A stretch of 64,000 nucleotides of DNA, from positions 62,001 through 126,000 of the forward strand of contig NZ_JAGGPA010000003.1 of the NCBI RefSeq assembly GCF_018614035.1. The letters are read 5' to 3'. Below the pieces are notes generated by a model. The model did no database searches and was not told the origin of the DNA. It saw only the letters and a list, made by a program, of their open reading frames with translations. Of the stretch, positions 34,305 to 43,565 are shown in pieces. The stretch's first letter is position 1. The number at the start of each line of letters is the position of its first letter. The position numbers and the translations under genes are program-made. This stretch comes from Streptomyces sp. ISL-96. Lineage in GTDB: Bacteria > Actinomycetota > Actinomycetes > Streptomycetales > Streptomycetaceae.

Positions 34305-35614
34305 AGTTCTCCCATGCGGCGGATGACGGGGGCCACGCGCTGCACCCCGTGGCGGTACGCCCCGCGCGCCGCCTCCCGTACGGCGTCGCGCAGGACGCGG
34401 CGTACGCCGGTGACATCGGTGGTGGTGGTCCGGGTGCCGTCGAGGCGGTGGCGGGCGAGGACGCCGGGGAGATAGCCCGGCGCGGTGGCGGAGGTGTAGT
34501 AGGGGGCGATCGGCGGCAGGCCGGGGCGCTCCAGGAGTGCGGTGACTCGTTTACGTACGGCGTCGAAGGCCGTCCCGTACGAGCCGTCCGCCGCCACTCC
34601 CTGGCCCGCCAGCCACTCCTCGTCCGCCCGCGGCCGGTGACCGGCGTCCAGCTGGTCCCAGGAGGCGAGGCACCCGGAGCCGAGGAAGTGGTGGTTGCCG
34701 AGGACCTCGCGCACGCCCAGGTCGGTGAGGACGGCGGTCGGGATGCGGCGGTGCAGAGACTCCAGGGCGGCGGTCGAGCTGACCGTGACGAGGAGGTCGG
34801 TGCGGTCCAGGACCTCGCCCATGTGTCCGTAGACGAGCCGGAAGTTGGGGGGCGGGCCGCCTTCGATACGGGCCGCCAGCTTCTGGTAGGGCAGCTCCTC
34901 GATGTGCGTGGTGTGCTCGCCCGGCTTGCTGCGGAGCTTGAGCAGCACCTCACGGCCGGGATGCAGCCGGGCGTGCTGGACCAGGCGGCGCAGCAGGTAC
35001 GAGCGGTCGGCGCGGGACTGCGGCACGGAGGGCTGGGCGGCGAAGACGACGGTGCGGGTGTCCGTACCCGTGTAGCTGTCGCCGCCCAGGAACGGCAGCG
35101 CGGCCTCCGTGACCGCCGACGCGTCCGCGCCCACACCCTCGTACACCGCGCGGAAACGTTCCGCGTCGTGGCGGGAGTTGGCGATGACGATGTCCGCGCC
35201 GTGGCGCAGCAGCAGCCCGTCGGCGAGCTTCTCGTAGACGACGCCGACGTAACCGGTGCCGATGACGGGCCGGCGGCCGGTGTCCGGCCACAGCGGCGCG
35301 AGTCCGTGCAGCATCGCCTGTACGGCGCCGCCGACGAGGGCGAGCAGGACGACGTCGTACGCCTCGTGCTCGATCTCGCCGATGAATTCCGCGGCGGTCA
35401 CCTCGCGCACACCGTCGACCGGCACGCCGACCTCGGCGAGCTGGCGCGGTGTGGGGGTGGCCCGGCCGCGCAACAGGAATCCGCCGATTTCGGCTTCCGG
35501 CGCGATACGGCGGGCGGTGAGGGCGCCCCATTTCCATCGCGTATCGGAATCGGCGATCACGGCGATCCGCAGGGTTTTGCTGGTACTTGCTGGCACATCG
35601 ACGAAGTTAGGCAC
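34301..35614 (-). CDS. DUF6716-type putative glycosyltransferase
   Basis: A 437-residue protein beginning with a Rossmann strand (TLRIAVIADSDTRWKWGALTARR) and containing VSSTAALESLHRRIPTAVL, a pattern seen in CDP-glycerol- and polysialyl-type GT-B enzymes. I recognise it as the DUF6716 group that accompanies neu genes in Streptomyces. It heads the minus-strand neu operon and its stop overlaps the neuA start. The GTG at 35614 is chosen with low certainty; TTG 35635 and GTG 35596 are alternatives. The sugar transferred is unknown. Confidence 0.75.
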   Translation of the reverse strand: MPNFVDVPASTSKTLRIAVIADSDTRWKWGALTARRIAPEAEIGGFLLRGRATPTPRQLAEVGVPVDGVREVTAAEFIGEIEHEAYDVVLLALVGGAVQAMLHGLAPLWPDTGRRPVIGTGYVGVVYEKLADGLLLRHGADIVIANSRHDAERFRAVYEGVGADASAVTEAALPFLGGDSYTGTDTRTVVFAAQPSVPQSRADRSYLLRRLVQHARLHPGREVLLKLRSKPGEHTTHIEELPYQKLAARIEGGPPPNFRLVYGHMGEVLDRTDLLVTVSSTAALESLHRRIPTAVLTDLGVREVLGNHHFLGSGCLASWDQLDAGHRPRADEEWLAGQGVAADGSYGTAFDAVRKRVTALLERPGLPPIAPYYTSATAPGYLPGVLARHRLDGTRTTTTDVTGVRRVLRDAVREAARGAYRHGVQRVAPVIRRMGEL

Positions 35615-35783
35615 GCATTCCGATTGACGGCCCAACTCAGCCGCAACAAACGGTTAACAGCACATCGACGATCGGCGTCGGCCCTTGCAGAAAAGGCAGG
35701 TTAACCATTCCGCCATTCTTCGTTCACCCGCCATCTCTCCGGCGGTCGCAACGAATGCCGCGGTGCGCCCTAGCGTCACGCAG

Positions 35784-36779
35784 GTGGTCAAGCTCTCTGT
35801 CGTCGTGCCGTTCTTCAACGTGCAGACATACGCCCCAGACACCCTTCGAAGCCTCGCCGCGAACGCACGCGAGGACTTCGAGTTCATCCTCGTCGACGAC
35901 TGTTCGAGCGACGGAACGCCGGAGATCCTCCAGCGCGCCGAGCGCGACCTCCCGGGGGCGGTCCTGGTCAGACACGAAACCAACGGCGGCCTGGCCACCG
36001 CCCGCAACACCGGCCTCGACGCCGCGCGCGGCGAGTACCTGACCTTCCTCGACGGCGACGACTGGCTGGCCCCCGGCCACTACGCGCGGCTCCTCGCCAC
36101 CATGGAGGAGCTGGGCTGCGACTTCGTCCGTACGGACCATGTGCAGTGCACCGGACGTACGCGTACGGTCCACCGCGTCCCGCACGGCAGGCGCGGCGTC
36201 GTCATGTCACCGCGCGAGGCGATCCTGCCCGCCACCCGCTCCACCTCCGTCGACTACGCGTTCGCCTGGGCCGGCATGTACCACCGCAGGCTCGCCGACC
36301 GGGGGCTGCTGCACTTCACCGACGGCCTGCGCACGGCGGAGGACCGGCCGTGGATCTGGCGGCTGCACCGGGAGGCCGAGAGCTTCGCGGCGCTCGGCAC
36401 GCTGGGGGTCTTCTACCGGCGGGGCGTCGCTTCCTCGCTGACGCAGATCGGCGACGTACGCCAACTCGATTTCATCCGGGCCTTCGATCAGGTCATCGAG
36501 GAAACGGCGAAGGACCCGGACGCGGACCGTCTTCTGCCGAAAGCGGTGCGTACGTACTGCGCCATCATTTCCCACCACTTGGGAAGTATCGAAAGGTTCG
36601 AACCGGCCGTGGCACGGAAATTGCGGACGATGAGCACGGCGGCCCTCAAGCGAATGCCGCAGGATTTCCTCAAGGACGCGCTGGATTCGATGGACATGGA
36701 GCGTTCGGGGCGGCTGCGCCGGCTGCGCCGCCGTCCCGTGGCCCCCGGCACGACCGCCGCGTCGGGGGTCGCTGCCTGA
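35784..36779 (+). CDS. Glycosyltransferase family 2
   Basis: A 331-residue GT-A enzyme: KLSVVVPFFNVQTYAPDTL at the start, LVDDCSSDGTPEIL for UDP-sugar binding and the DxD-type motif LDGDDW near residue 93. The GTG at 35784 has no clear ribosome-binding site but TAGCGT lies 7-13 bases upstream, so the transcript may be leaderless. It opens a plus-strand operon with a polysialyltransferase-like gene and an acyltransferase, divergent from the neu operon across 169 bp. Confidence 0.9.
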   Translation: MVKLSVVVPFFNVQTYAPDTLRSLAANAREDFEFILVDDCSSDGTPEILQRAERDLPGAVLVRHETNGGLATARNTGLDAARGEYLTFLDGDDWLAPGHYARLLATMEELGCDFVRTDHVQCTGRTRTVHRVPHGRRGVVMSPREAILPATRSTSVDYAFAWAGMYHRRLADRGLLHFTDGLRTAEDRPWIWRLHREAESFAALGTLGVFYRRGVASSLTQIGDVRQLDFIRAFDQVIEETAKDPDADRLLPKAVRTYCAIISHHLGSIERFEPAVARKLRTMSTAALKRMPQDFLKDALDSMDMERSGRLRRLRRRPVAPGTTAASGVAA

Positions 36780-38113
36780 TGGCCACCACGCAGATCTTCT
36801 TCGCCTCCACGCTGTACGGCGCCGCGACGCTCGCCGCCGCGATCGACAGCGACTGCTTCTCGCCGGGCGCCCGGCGGCTGCTGCTCGTCAGCAACAACAC
36901 CACGACGCCCGAGACGACGCCCGCCCTCGACGAGATGCCGGGCTTCGAGCGGCTGCGCGGCCGCTTCGACCGCGTGCTGTCCTGGAACGAGACCATCGCC
37001 CCCTTCCACCCCGGCGGCTGGTCGCCGCGCGCGGACGACATCCCACTGTGGGAACGCCACTTGCGGCTGCTGTGGGGGCTCGGCGACGACACGGTGGAGC
37101 TGTTCGTCGAGTCCATCCAGGTCAACCCGGCGCTGGCGCTCGCCCAGCTGTTCACGGACGCGCCGATCGAGGTGTACGCCGACGGGCTCATGAGCTACGG
37201 CCCGACCCGCAACAAGATCGACCCGCTGGTCGGCACGCGCGTACGCCGCCTCCTCCACCTGGACCTGGTGCCGGGCCTGACTCCGCTGCTGCTGGGGGAA
37301 TTCGACGTACCGCCGGAGCTCGTACCGACGGAGGCGTTCCTGAAGGTCCTCGCGGAACTGGCCGACGGGGAGGAGCGGTTGCCGGTCCCGGCCGACTCTG
37401 CTCTCCTCCTCGGCCAGTACCTGTCCGCGCTGTCGATCCTCACCGCCGAGGAGGAGGAGAACCTCCACGTCAGGATGTTGCTCGGGGCGGTCGAGCGGGG
37501 CCACCGGCAGATTGTCTTCAAGCCGCACCCCACGGCGCCGGCCCGCTGGTCACGCATGCTGGAGCGCGAGGCGCGGACGCTGGGGGTCGAACTCACCGTC
37601 CTGGAGAGCCCGGTGCTGGCCGAGGTGCTGTACCAGCGGTACCGGCCGGCGCTGGTGGTCGGGTGCTTCTCGACGGCGCTGCTGACGGCGAGCACGTTCT
37701 ACGGAATCCCGGTGGCCCGCACCGGGACCGACGTACTGCTGGAACGGCTCTCGCCGTACCAGAACAGCAACCGCGTACCGGTCACGATCGTCGACGCGCT
37801 GGTGCCCGACCTGGCGGAAGGCACCCCGCAGCCGGCTCCGGCCGACCTGGCGGGCCTCCTCCAGGCGGTCGGCTTCGCGATGCAGCCGCAGATCCGGTCC
37901 GACCTGCGGCCGGCGGCCGAACGCTTCCTCTCCCGGCATCTGGACGGCCACACCTGGCGCTACTTCAAGCGCCGCCGCCTGACGACCCTGGCGCTGCCGG
38001 GCGCGATCCCGAAGCAGTTCGCGTTCATTCCGCGCAGTGCTGGGCTGCGGCGGGTGGTGCGCAGGGCGCGGTCCTTGAAGCGGGCCGCGCTCAAGCACGC
38101 CTCAGTGGGATGA
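36779..38113 (+). CDS. Polysialyltransferase-family glycosyltransferase
   Basis: A 444-residue protein matching the bacterial alpha-2,8-polysialyltransferase family: TTQIFFASTLYGAATLAAAI at the start, ELFVESIQVNPALALAQLF, IVFKPHPTAPARWSRML in the donor-binding half and VVGCFSTALLTASTFYG. These enzymes extend chains of nonulosonic acid from CMP-sugars. Together with NeuA and NeuB in the region it supports a polymer containing Kdn or a related acid. Its ATG shares one base with the GT2 stop and its own stop overlaps the acyltransferase start. Confidence 0.87.
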   Translation: MATTQIFFASTLYGAATLAAAIDSDCFSPGARRLLLVSNNTTTPETTPALDEMPGFERLRGRFDRVLSWNETIAPFHPGGWSPRADDIPLWERHLRLLWGLGDDTVELFVESIQVNPALALAQLFTDAPIEVYADGLMSYGPTRNKIDPLVGTRVRRLLHLDLVPGLTPLLLGEFDVPPELVPTEAFLKVLAELADGEERLPVPADSALLLGQYLSALSILTAEEEENLHVRMLLGAVERGHRQIVFKPHPTAPARWSRMLEREARTLGVELTVLESPVLAEVLYQRYRPALVVGCFSTALLTASTFYGIPVARTGTDVLLERLSPYQNSNRVPVTIVDALVPDLAEGTPQPAPADLAGLLQAVGFAMQPQIRSDLRPAAERFLSRHLDGHTWRYFKRRRLTTLALPGAIPKQFAFIPRSAGLRRVVRRARSLKRAALKHASVG

Positions 38114-39276
38114 GCACCGCCGAGGCCGTGCTGGCCGGGCCGCCGCGCATACCGGATGGCGCGCGCGACTCCAAGCCTGCGACGTACGACGACAAGCCGC
38201 AGCACCACACCAAGCCTGCGCCCTCCGCGCGGCTGGGCGCGCTGGACGGGCTGCGGCTGGCCGCCGCCCTGATGGTCGCCGCGTACCACTACGGCGGCCG
38301 GGGCGGTGACATCACCACGGCCTGGGGCTCCTCGCCCAAGGTCCAGTTCCCCACGGCCCACGCGTGGTTCGCCTACGGCTCCCTCGGGGTGCAGGTCTTC
38401 TTCGTCATCAGCGGCTTCGTGATCTGCATGAGCGGCTGGGGCCGCCCGCTGCGGTCCTTCTTCGCCTCCCGCGTCTCGCGGCTCTTCCCCGCCTACTGGG
38501 CCGCCATAGTGCTGGTCACGGCGGTCTTCGCGCTGCCCTGGGTGGCGTACGAGGCGGTCTCGCCCAGCGACGCGCTCGTCAACCTCAGCATGCTCCAGCA
38601 GCCGGTCGGCGCCGACCGCGTGCTCGGCGTGTGCTGGACGCTCTGGGCGGAACTGCGCTTCTACGCGCTGTTCGCTCTGTTCGTCGTGCTGCCCGGCGCC
38701 GGCCGGCAGCGCGTCGTGCTCTTCTGCGCCGTGTGGACACTGGCCGCCGTCCTCGCGGACGCCGCGAACGAGCCGCTGCTCGACGTCGTCCTGATGCCCG
38801 AGTACGCGCCCTTCTTCATCGGCGGCGTGGGCCTCTATCTGCTGCACCGCGACCGCCGGGACGCCACCGCCTGGGGCATCGTCGCCGTGAGCTGGCTGCT
38901 CGGCCAGCACTACGCGGTGGCGGAGCTCTGGCACCCGGACAGCCCGGAGTTCTTCTCGTACCGCTCGGGTTCGGTGATCATCGCGGTGGTCACGGCCGGC
39001 TTCGTGCTCGTCGGCGCGATAGCGCTGGGGTACTTCCGGTGGGCGAACTGGCGCTGGCTGACGGTGGCCGGCGCCTTGACGTATCCGTTCTACCTCGTGC
39101 ACGAGCACCTGGGCTGGGTCGCGGTCGACGTACTGCACCAGCGCCTGGGCCTGCCGTCTTGCGCGACCTTCGGGCTGACGATCGCCGGGATGCTGCTGCT
39201 GGCCCAGCTGCTGAACCGTTGCGTCGAGAAGCCGCTCACTCCGCTGCTGCGCAGATCGCTCGCCGCGAGGCGCTAG
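38110..39276 (+). CDS. Acyltransferase family 3 (membrane O-acyltransferase)
   Basis: A 388-residue protein with a polar N-terminus of about 45 residues, then about 10 membrane helices. Family features are LDGLRLAAALMVAAYHYGG (His needed for catalysis in the family) and GVQVFFVISGFVICMSGWGR. It probably O-acetylates the wall polymer at the membrane. ATGA overlap joins it to the polysialyltransferase-like gene; a hairpin follows. Confidence 0.92.
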   Translation: MSTAEAVLAGPPRIPDGARDSKPATYDDKPQHHTKPAPSARLGALDGLRLAAALMVAAYHYGGRGGDITTAWGSSPKVQFPTAHAWFAYGSLGVQVFFVISGFVICMSGWGRPLRSFFASRVSRLFPAYWAAIVLVTAVFALPWVAYEAVSPSDALVNLSMLQQPVGADRVLGVCWTLWAELRFYALFALFVVLPGAGRQRVVLFCAVWTLAAVLADAANEPLLDVVLMPEYAPFFIGGVGLYLLHRDRRDATAWGIVAVSWLLGQHYAVAELWHPDSPEFFSYRSGSVIIAVVTAGFVLVGAIALGYFRWANWRWLTVAGALTYPFYLVHEHLGWVAVDVLHQRLGLPSCATFGLTIAGMLLLAQLLNRCVEKPLTPLLRRSLAARR

Positions 39277-39290
39277 AGGGGAGGGCAGGA

Positions 39291-39329
39291 GAAGGGTGGG
39301 GCGCCCCCTGGACGGGTGCCCCACCCTTC
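39291..39329. terminator. Bidirectional terminator between two convergent polymer operons
   Basis: GAAGGGTGGGG (39291-39301) pairs perfectly with CCCCACCCTTC (39319-39329). It lies 15 bp after the acyltransferase stop and 10 bp before the 3' end of the opposing fusion gene, so it can serve both. Confidence 0.85.
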
Positions 39330-39338
39330 TGCTGTCCA

Positions 39339-41645
39339 TCAGCGAGCCGGGCGCCCCAGGATCGCCCTCAGATCGGCGGCGTTCGCCTCGGTCACCTTCC
39401 ACAGCTCCTGCTGCCGGCCGTGCACGTCGGCGACCGATGCGGCGTGGTCGTCGAGCAGGCCCAGCGCGCGCTCGGTGAGCACCGCGCCGAGGTTCTTGTC
39501 GTGTACGGAGATGCCCCACTCGGGCCGGTCGATGTCGGACAGGAAGTACGCCATCTTGGGGTGCGAGATGAGGCTGATGATCGGCGTACCGCAGCCGAAC
39601 GGGATCATCCCCGCGTGGCCGCGCATCCCGATGACGAGCTTCGTGCGCGCGTACGTGTCCCTGATCGCGTCGTTGTCGAAGTCGTACATCGGGATGACCG
39701 GCAGCGAGACACCGTGCTCGCGCCGCAGGTCGAACGCGATCTTCTCGTCGTCGAGCGAGTGCGCCACGCACTTCACCTCGGCGTGGGCGCCGAGCGCCCG
39801 TACCGCCTTCGCCATCTCGGAGAGGAAGTGGCCGTAGTCGTGGCCGAAGCGCAGCCCCGCCCGGTCGTACGCCGCGTTGACGAGGACGGTGTTCTCGCGG
39901 TGGAGGGGGTCGGTCCAGCCGTCGACGAGCTGCCGGGTGACGGTGGTCGGGCAGGGCTGGAGGCGGACCTTGTCGTGCAGCTCGGCGGGGAGCAGCGCGC
40001 GTACCTTCTCGATCGAGCCGTGGTTGCGGAGCCCGAAGAAGGAGGCGCGCTCGACGAGGGCGCGCAGGGCGGTGTTGAAGCGGTCGGCGCGGTAGGACTG
40101 GCCGTCAAAGGCGTTGAAGCCGACGGCGTACACCATGACGGGTACGTCGATGCGGTTCAGCAGCGCGTCGGGGACGTTCCACTGCCAGGCGCTGTTGCCG
40201 TTGGGCGCGGTGTCGGGGATGAACAGCCCGCCGCCGCCGATGACCAGGCCGCGCCGGGCGTTGACGCGCTCCAGGGCGGCCTCGTCGAAGAGGCGGTGGG
40301 CGTGGATGGAGTGCCATGTGCGCGGCCCGGTGTCGCCGTCCGTGTCGAAGGCGAGCCGTACGCTCTCGGGCAGGAGCTTGTCGCCGGCGTTGCCCTGCTG
40401 CTCCATGTAGAAGGCGACGTGCGCCAACTGTTCGCCGGGCACACCCACTTCGGCGGGCCGTGGATTTCGCGTACGGCGCTGCATGAGCCGGTTGGCCCGG
40501 TGCGTCGGATCGACCCGCAGCCCGTCGAGCGCGTGCCGCTGCGCCGCGTCGTCGTCGCCGTGGATCCAGGCGATCTGCGCCAGCCGGCCGAAGGCGGTGG
40601 GGGCCCGGTTGGGGGCGGCGGTGGCGAGCAGCAGCTGCGCCCGGGCTTCGTCGTAACGCGACACGCTCATCAGCGCGTGGCCGAGCACCTCGTGCGGCCA
40701 GGACCAGTCGAGCGGGATGCGTACGCGCCCGAGCAGATCCACCGCTTCCTGGTACTCGCCCGCGGCGATGTGGGCGGCGGCGACCTTGCGGGCGCTTTCG
40801 ACGTCGCCGGTGCGCTCGACGTGCGGGGTGCCGAAGTGGACGAGCAGGTCGTGGTGCATGCTCTTGCCCAGCGCCAGGCAGGCGGCGTAGAACTGCGCGT
40901 CGGACAGCTCGAACTCGCGCCAGCGGTCCTCGGCCTTCCCGTACCCGGCCTCGCCGCCCTGCCAGGGCTTGTGGCGTCCGGTGAAGTGCAGGATCGCGGT
41001 GTCGTCGGGCACCGGCAGGTCACCGGACAGCCGCCGCTTGACGAAGTTGTAGCGGGCGTCGAGCTGGACGAAGTCTCCGTCGAGTACGGCGTTGAGGATG
41101 CCCTGGTCGTGCTTGTCGAGCTCGTAGTCCCCACTGCGGCCGGTCTCGTCGATGCGGGCGCAGAATTCGTCACTCAGATACTCACGCTGAATCACCAGCA
41201 GCCCGCTGTTGAGTTTGTGCTGCCCGTAGAAGAACTGCGGTACGGCGGCGAGCCCTTCCCGCAGCTTCAGCAGCTCACTCAAATCCCCCAGCACCACCAT
41301 GTCGGTGTCGAGGGTGATCACGGTGTCGTAGTCGCGGATGCGGAAGACGTCGAGGATGAAGTAAGCCTTGCGTACCAGGTAATTGTCCTGGCCCCCCTTG
41401 GCGTACGAGTCGTAGTGCGCCGCATCGACGCGGCGCAGCTCGACGCGCGGGTGCAGGGCCCGTATCCGGGCAATGGACGAAGGCTTCAGATCGTCGTGCA
41501 GAACGATGAAGTCCTCGCACAGCCAGGGATTCGACAGGGCGAGGCTGCGCAGCAGCACAAGAAAGCCGGGCAGGTAGTTCTCGTCGACAAAGCTGGCGAA
41601 GGCGATGCGGCGCTTGCCGGTAAGGGCATGGGTGGTGGATGTCAT
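39339..41645 (-). CDS. Three-module GT8 - TPR-like - polysaccharide pyruvyltransferase fusion
   Basis: A 768-residue protein. Residues of about 12-235 are a GT8 glycosyltransferase (VITLDTDMVVLGDLSELL with the DxD pair; HFTGRHKPWQG). Residues of about 270-375 form helical repeats (VAAAHIAAGEYQEAVDLLGR, YDEARAQLLLATAAPN). Residues of about 400-768 are a CsaB-like pyruvyltransferase (LVIGGGGLFIPDTA, LVIGMRGHAGMIPFGCGTP). One chain could thus add a hexose and then cap a sugar with a pyruvate ketal. The stop overlaps no gene; its ATG overlaps the GT29-like stop (ATGA). Such a triple fusion is unfamiliar to me. Confidence 0.88.
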   Translation of the reverse strand: MTSTTHALTGKRRIAFASFVDENYLPGFLVLLRSLALSNPWLCEDFIVLHDDLKPSSIARIRALHPRVELRRVDAAHYDSYAKGGQDNYLVRKAYFILDVFRIRDYDTVITLDTDMVVLGDLSELLKLREGLAAVPQFFYGQHKLNSGLLVIQREYLSDEFCARIDETGRSGDYELDKHDQGILNAVLDGDFVQLDARYNFVKRRLSGDLPVPDDTAILHFTGRHKPWQGGEAGYGKAEDRWREFELSDAQFYAACLALGKSMHHDLLVHFGTPHVERTGDVESARKVAAAHIAAGEYQEAVDLLGRVRIPLDWSWPHEVLGHALMSVSRYDEARAQLLLATAAPNRAPTAFGRLAQIAWIHGDDDAAQRHALDGLRVDPTHRANRLMQRRTRNPRPAEVGVPGEQLAHVAFYMEQQGNAGDKLLPESVRLAFDTDGDTGPRTWHSIHAHRLFDEAALERVNARRGLVIGGGGLFIPDTAPNGNSAWQWNVPDALLNRIDVPVMVYAVGFNAFDGQSYRADRFNTALRALVERASFFGLRNHGSIEKVRALLPAELHDKVRLQPCPTTVTRQLVDGWTDPLHRENTVLVNAAYDRAGLRFGHDYGHFLSEMAKAVRALGAHAEVKCVAHSLDDEKIAFDLRREHGVSLPVIPMYDFDNDAIRDTYARTKLVIGMRGHAGMIPFGCGTPIISLISHPKMAYFLSDIDRPEWGISVHDKNLGAVLTERALGLLDDHAASVADVHGRQQELWKVTEANAADLRAILGRPAR

Positions 41646-43171
41646 CGCAGGGAAATCCTCATGTCACTGACGCTCTGGGCGCGTTCCATGACCCACGCCT
41701 TTTCGCTGGTGTATTCGTGCACGGAGGTGATGGGCATCCGCATGGCCTCTTGAAGGCGGTAGGCGCCGCTCTCGTAGAAGTCGAAGCCAATGAGATCGAG
41801 CGTGGGGCTGACGTCCAGGAAGTCGAGCAGCCACAGCATGTTGAAACCGCTGGTGGGGATGGAGGACCACACATCCGGTCCCACCTTGCCGACATTGCGC
41901 AGGGGCCAGCGCAGCGACTCGTCGCCGAGGTACTTCTGTGCTCCGGGCACCAGCCGGTTGCGCAGCGAGTGCTTCCAGTCGCCGGAGACGCCGCCGAAGA
42001 CGAGCCGCGTCGTGACCGGCCGCTCCCAGTTGAAGCCGTGCTTGTGGATGGTGGCGTGGATGTCGGTGCGGCTGCCGGTCGCCGCCGCGTCGATCTTGTA
42101 CGAGTTGAAGCGGAGGACGAGGTCGTACGCGTCGATCTCGCTCCCCAGCGAGCTGCGCCCCACCCGCTGAGAATTGGCTATAAGGCATACGGACTTGCCG
42201 GCGATCTGATTCCGGAACTCCCCCAGGGTGATCCACTCCACCCCGCCGAAGGTGGGGTCGGCGACGGGCCCTCGCATGCGGTTCCTGCGCTGCTCGGCGT
42301 AGAGCGTAATGACCTCGCACAGCCCTGCCGCTTCGCCCCCGTTGATCCCGATCCGCAGATCAAGATACTGACCGACAGCCTCCTGAATATCCTGAACAGG
42401 GCTACCGCTCCGCTCCATCGCGAGCAGCGCACCGACGAGCCGCGCCTCGCCCTGCGCCCAGTCCCCACGCGCGTGCAGCGCGAGCCCTTCGGCCCAGACA
42501 TCGGTGGCGGGCCCGGCGGAGTACTCCCTCGCCTTGGGGCACTCGCGCTCCAGCAGCCGCAGCAGCTCGTCCTGCCGCTGCCCGCCGGCCCGCATGCCGG
42601 CGATTTTCGGCGCGACGCCGAACCCGTCGTCGTCGGTGAGCGCGAGATACCGCTCGTACGCCTCGACGGCGGCGGCCTCGTCCCCGATGGCGTCCAGCGT
42701 CCGGGCGCGCAGCCGCCAGCCGGCGCGCGATTTTGCCCGCCGGGTCAGCACGGTGTCGCTGATGAGCAGCGCCAGCCTCAGCTCGTCGTCGTACCCGCAC
42801 TCCAGAGCCTTACTGCCCACAGCAAGCAGCGCATCGAGCAGCTCACCGCCCCACACATCGGCGGGACCACCCGCGCCTTTGGCGGCGCGCCGGATCAGGG
42901 CGGTGGCACCGGAGGCGGCGGTCACGAGCGCCGGTTCCTGCGTCATGGCCTGCACAGCGAGCAACTGTCGCAACTTCTCGGCAAGTTCCGTACGCCGTCG
43001 ATCCAGCCCGGAGACAAGCTTGCCGCTGTGCACGGCGCACGCACGCAGGCACTCGTCGAGCCCGGTCGGCTTGATCCCGGCAGATGGCTCATGAGGTGAC
43101 TGGCCGTTCGGCGCGCCGGTGGGATTCTCCCCGTCGCGCGGTCTCGGCCATCGGTTGCGGGCCTTCGTCAT
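41642..43171 (-). CDS. GT29-like sialyltransferase-fold protein with helical-repeat N-terminus
   Basis: A 509-residue protein. Residues of about 40-310 are helical and TPR-like (AVEAYERYLALTDDDGF). Residues of about 325-500 match the GT29 sialyltransferase fold: sialylmotif L as SVCLIANSQRVGRSSLGSEI followed by DAYDLVLRFN; a motif S-like PTSGFNMLWLLDFLDV with IGFDFYE; and a VS-like HEYTSEKAW with His and Glu. GT29 enzymes use CMP-sialic acid, so this is a likely user of the CMP-nonulosonate made by NeuA. ATG 43171 has TTGGAG upstream. Confidence 0.82.
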   Translation of the reverse strand: MTKARNRWPRPRDGENPTGAPNGQSPHEPSAGIKPTGLDECLRACAVHSGKLVSGLDRRRTELAEKLRQLLAVQAMTQEPALVTAASGATALIRRAAKGAGGPADVWGGELLDALLAVGSKALECGYDDELRLALLISDTVLTRRAKSRAGWRLRARTLDAIGDEAAAVEAYERYLALTDDDGFGVAPKIAGMRAGGQRQDELLRLLERECPKAREYSAGPATDVWAEGLALHARGDWAQGEARLVGALLAMERSGSPVQDIQEAVGQYLDLRIGINGGEAAGLCEVITLYAEQRRNRMRGPVADPTFGGVEWITLGEFRNQIAGKSVCLIANSQRVGRSSLGSEIDAYDLVLRFNSYKIDAAATGSRTDIHATIHKHGFNWERPVTTRLVFGGVSGDWKHSLRNRLVPGAQKYLGDESLRWPLRNVGKVGPDVWSSIPTSGFNMLWLLDFLDVSPTLDLIGFDFYESGAYRLQEAMRMPITSVHEYTSEKAWVMERAQSVSDMRISLR

Positions 43172-43565
43172 GATGCTCCAAGGTCTTTCCACCCCGCTGA
43201 CAGGTGGCGGGTCCGCGTCACCCTAGGAACCCAGCACGACCCCAGGGTGAACTCCCCTCGTCCCCCCGGAAAACGACTGCCCCTACGTGGGCGGTCGTGT
43301 GCGTGGGGATCCAACTACAGAAAGAGCGTGCGTCCTTGGCGTGCACGACGGATGCCTCGGAGCCCGCAGAATCCGCAAAAAGCAGCCCCGCCGCCCGGAT
43401 TGAGGTCCGGGTGACGGGGGCCGCTTGGCGTGTGCTCATAAGTGGCCCTTGCGATCGGCCGTTACCGCATGGGAACCGCGGCTACAGGCGGAAGGGCAGG
43501 AAGCCGTGCGAGCCCTGAGCGAGGGCTGGGATGCCGCGCCGTTACACGCGGGAGAAATTCGGAGA
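43172..43565. promoter_or_regulatory. Intergenic region at the border of the wall-polymer cluster
   Basis: 394 bp without a convincing gene. It should contain the promoter of the minus-strand GT29-like operon. Two hairpins are visible: 43274-43297 (CGACTGCCC/GGGCGGTCG with one G-T pair) and 43394-43411 (CCCGGA/TCCGGG). The second may end transcripts from the secreted-protein gene that stops at 43566. Confidence 0.4.

Noticed and set aside
38364..41753. 1129-codon plus-strand frame across the acyltransferase and fusion genes
   Set aside because: It runs in an off-frame through the acyltransferase gene and antisense to the GT8-pyruvyltransferase gene; no coherent domain appears.
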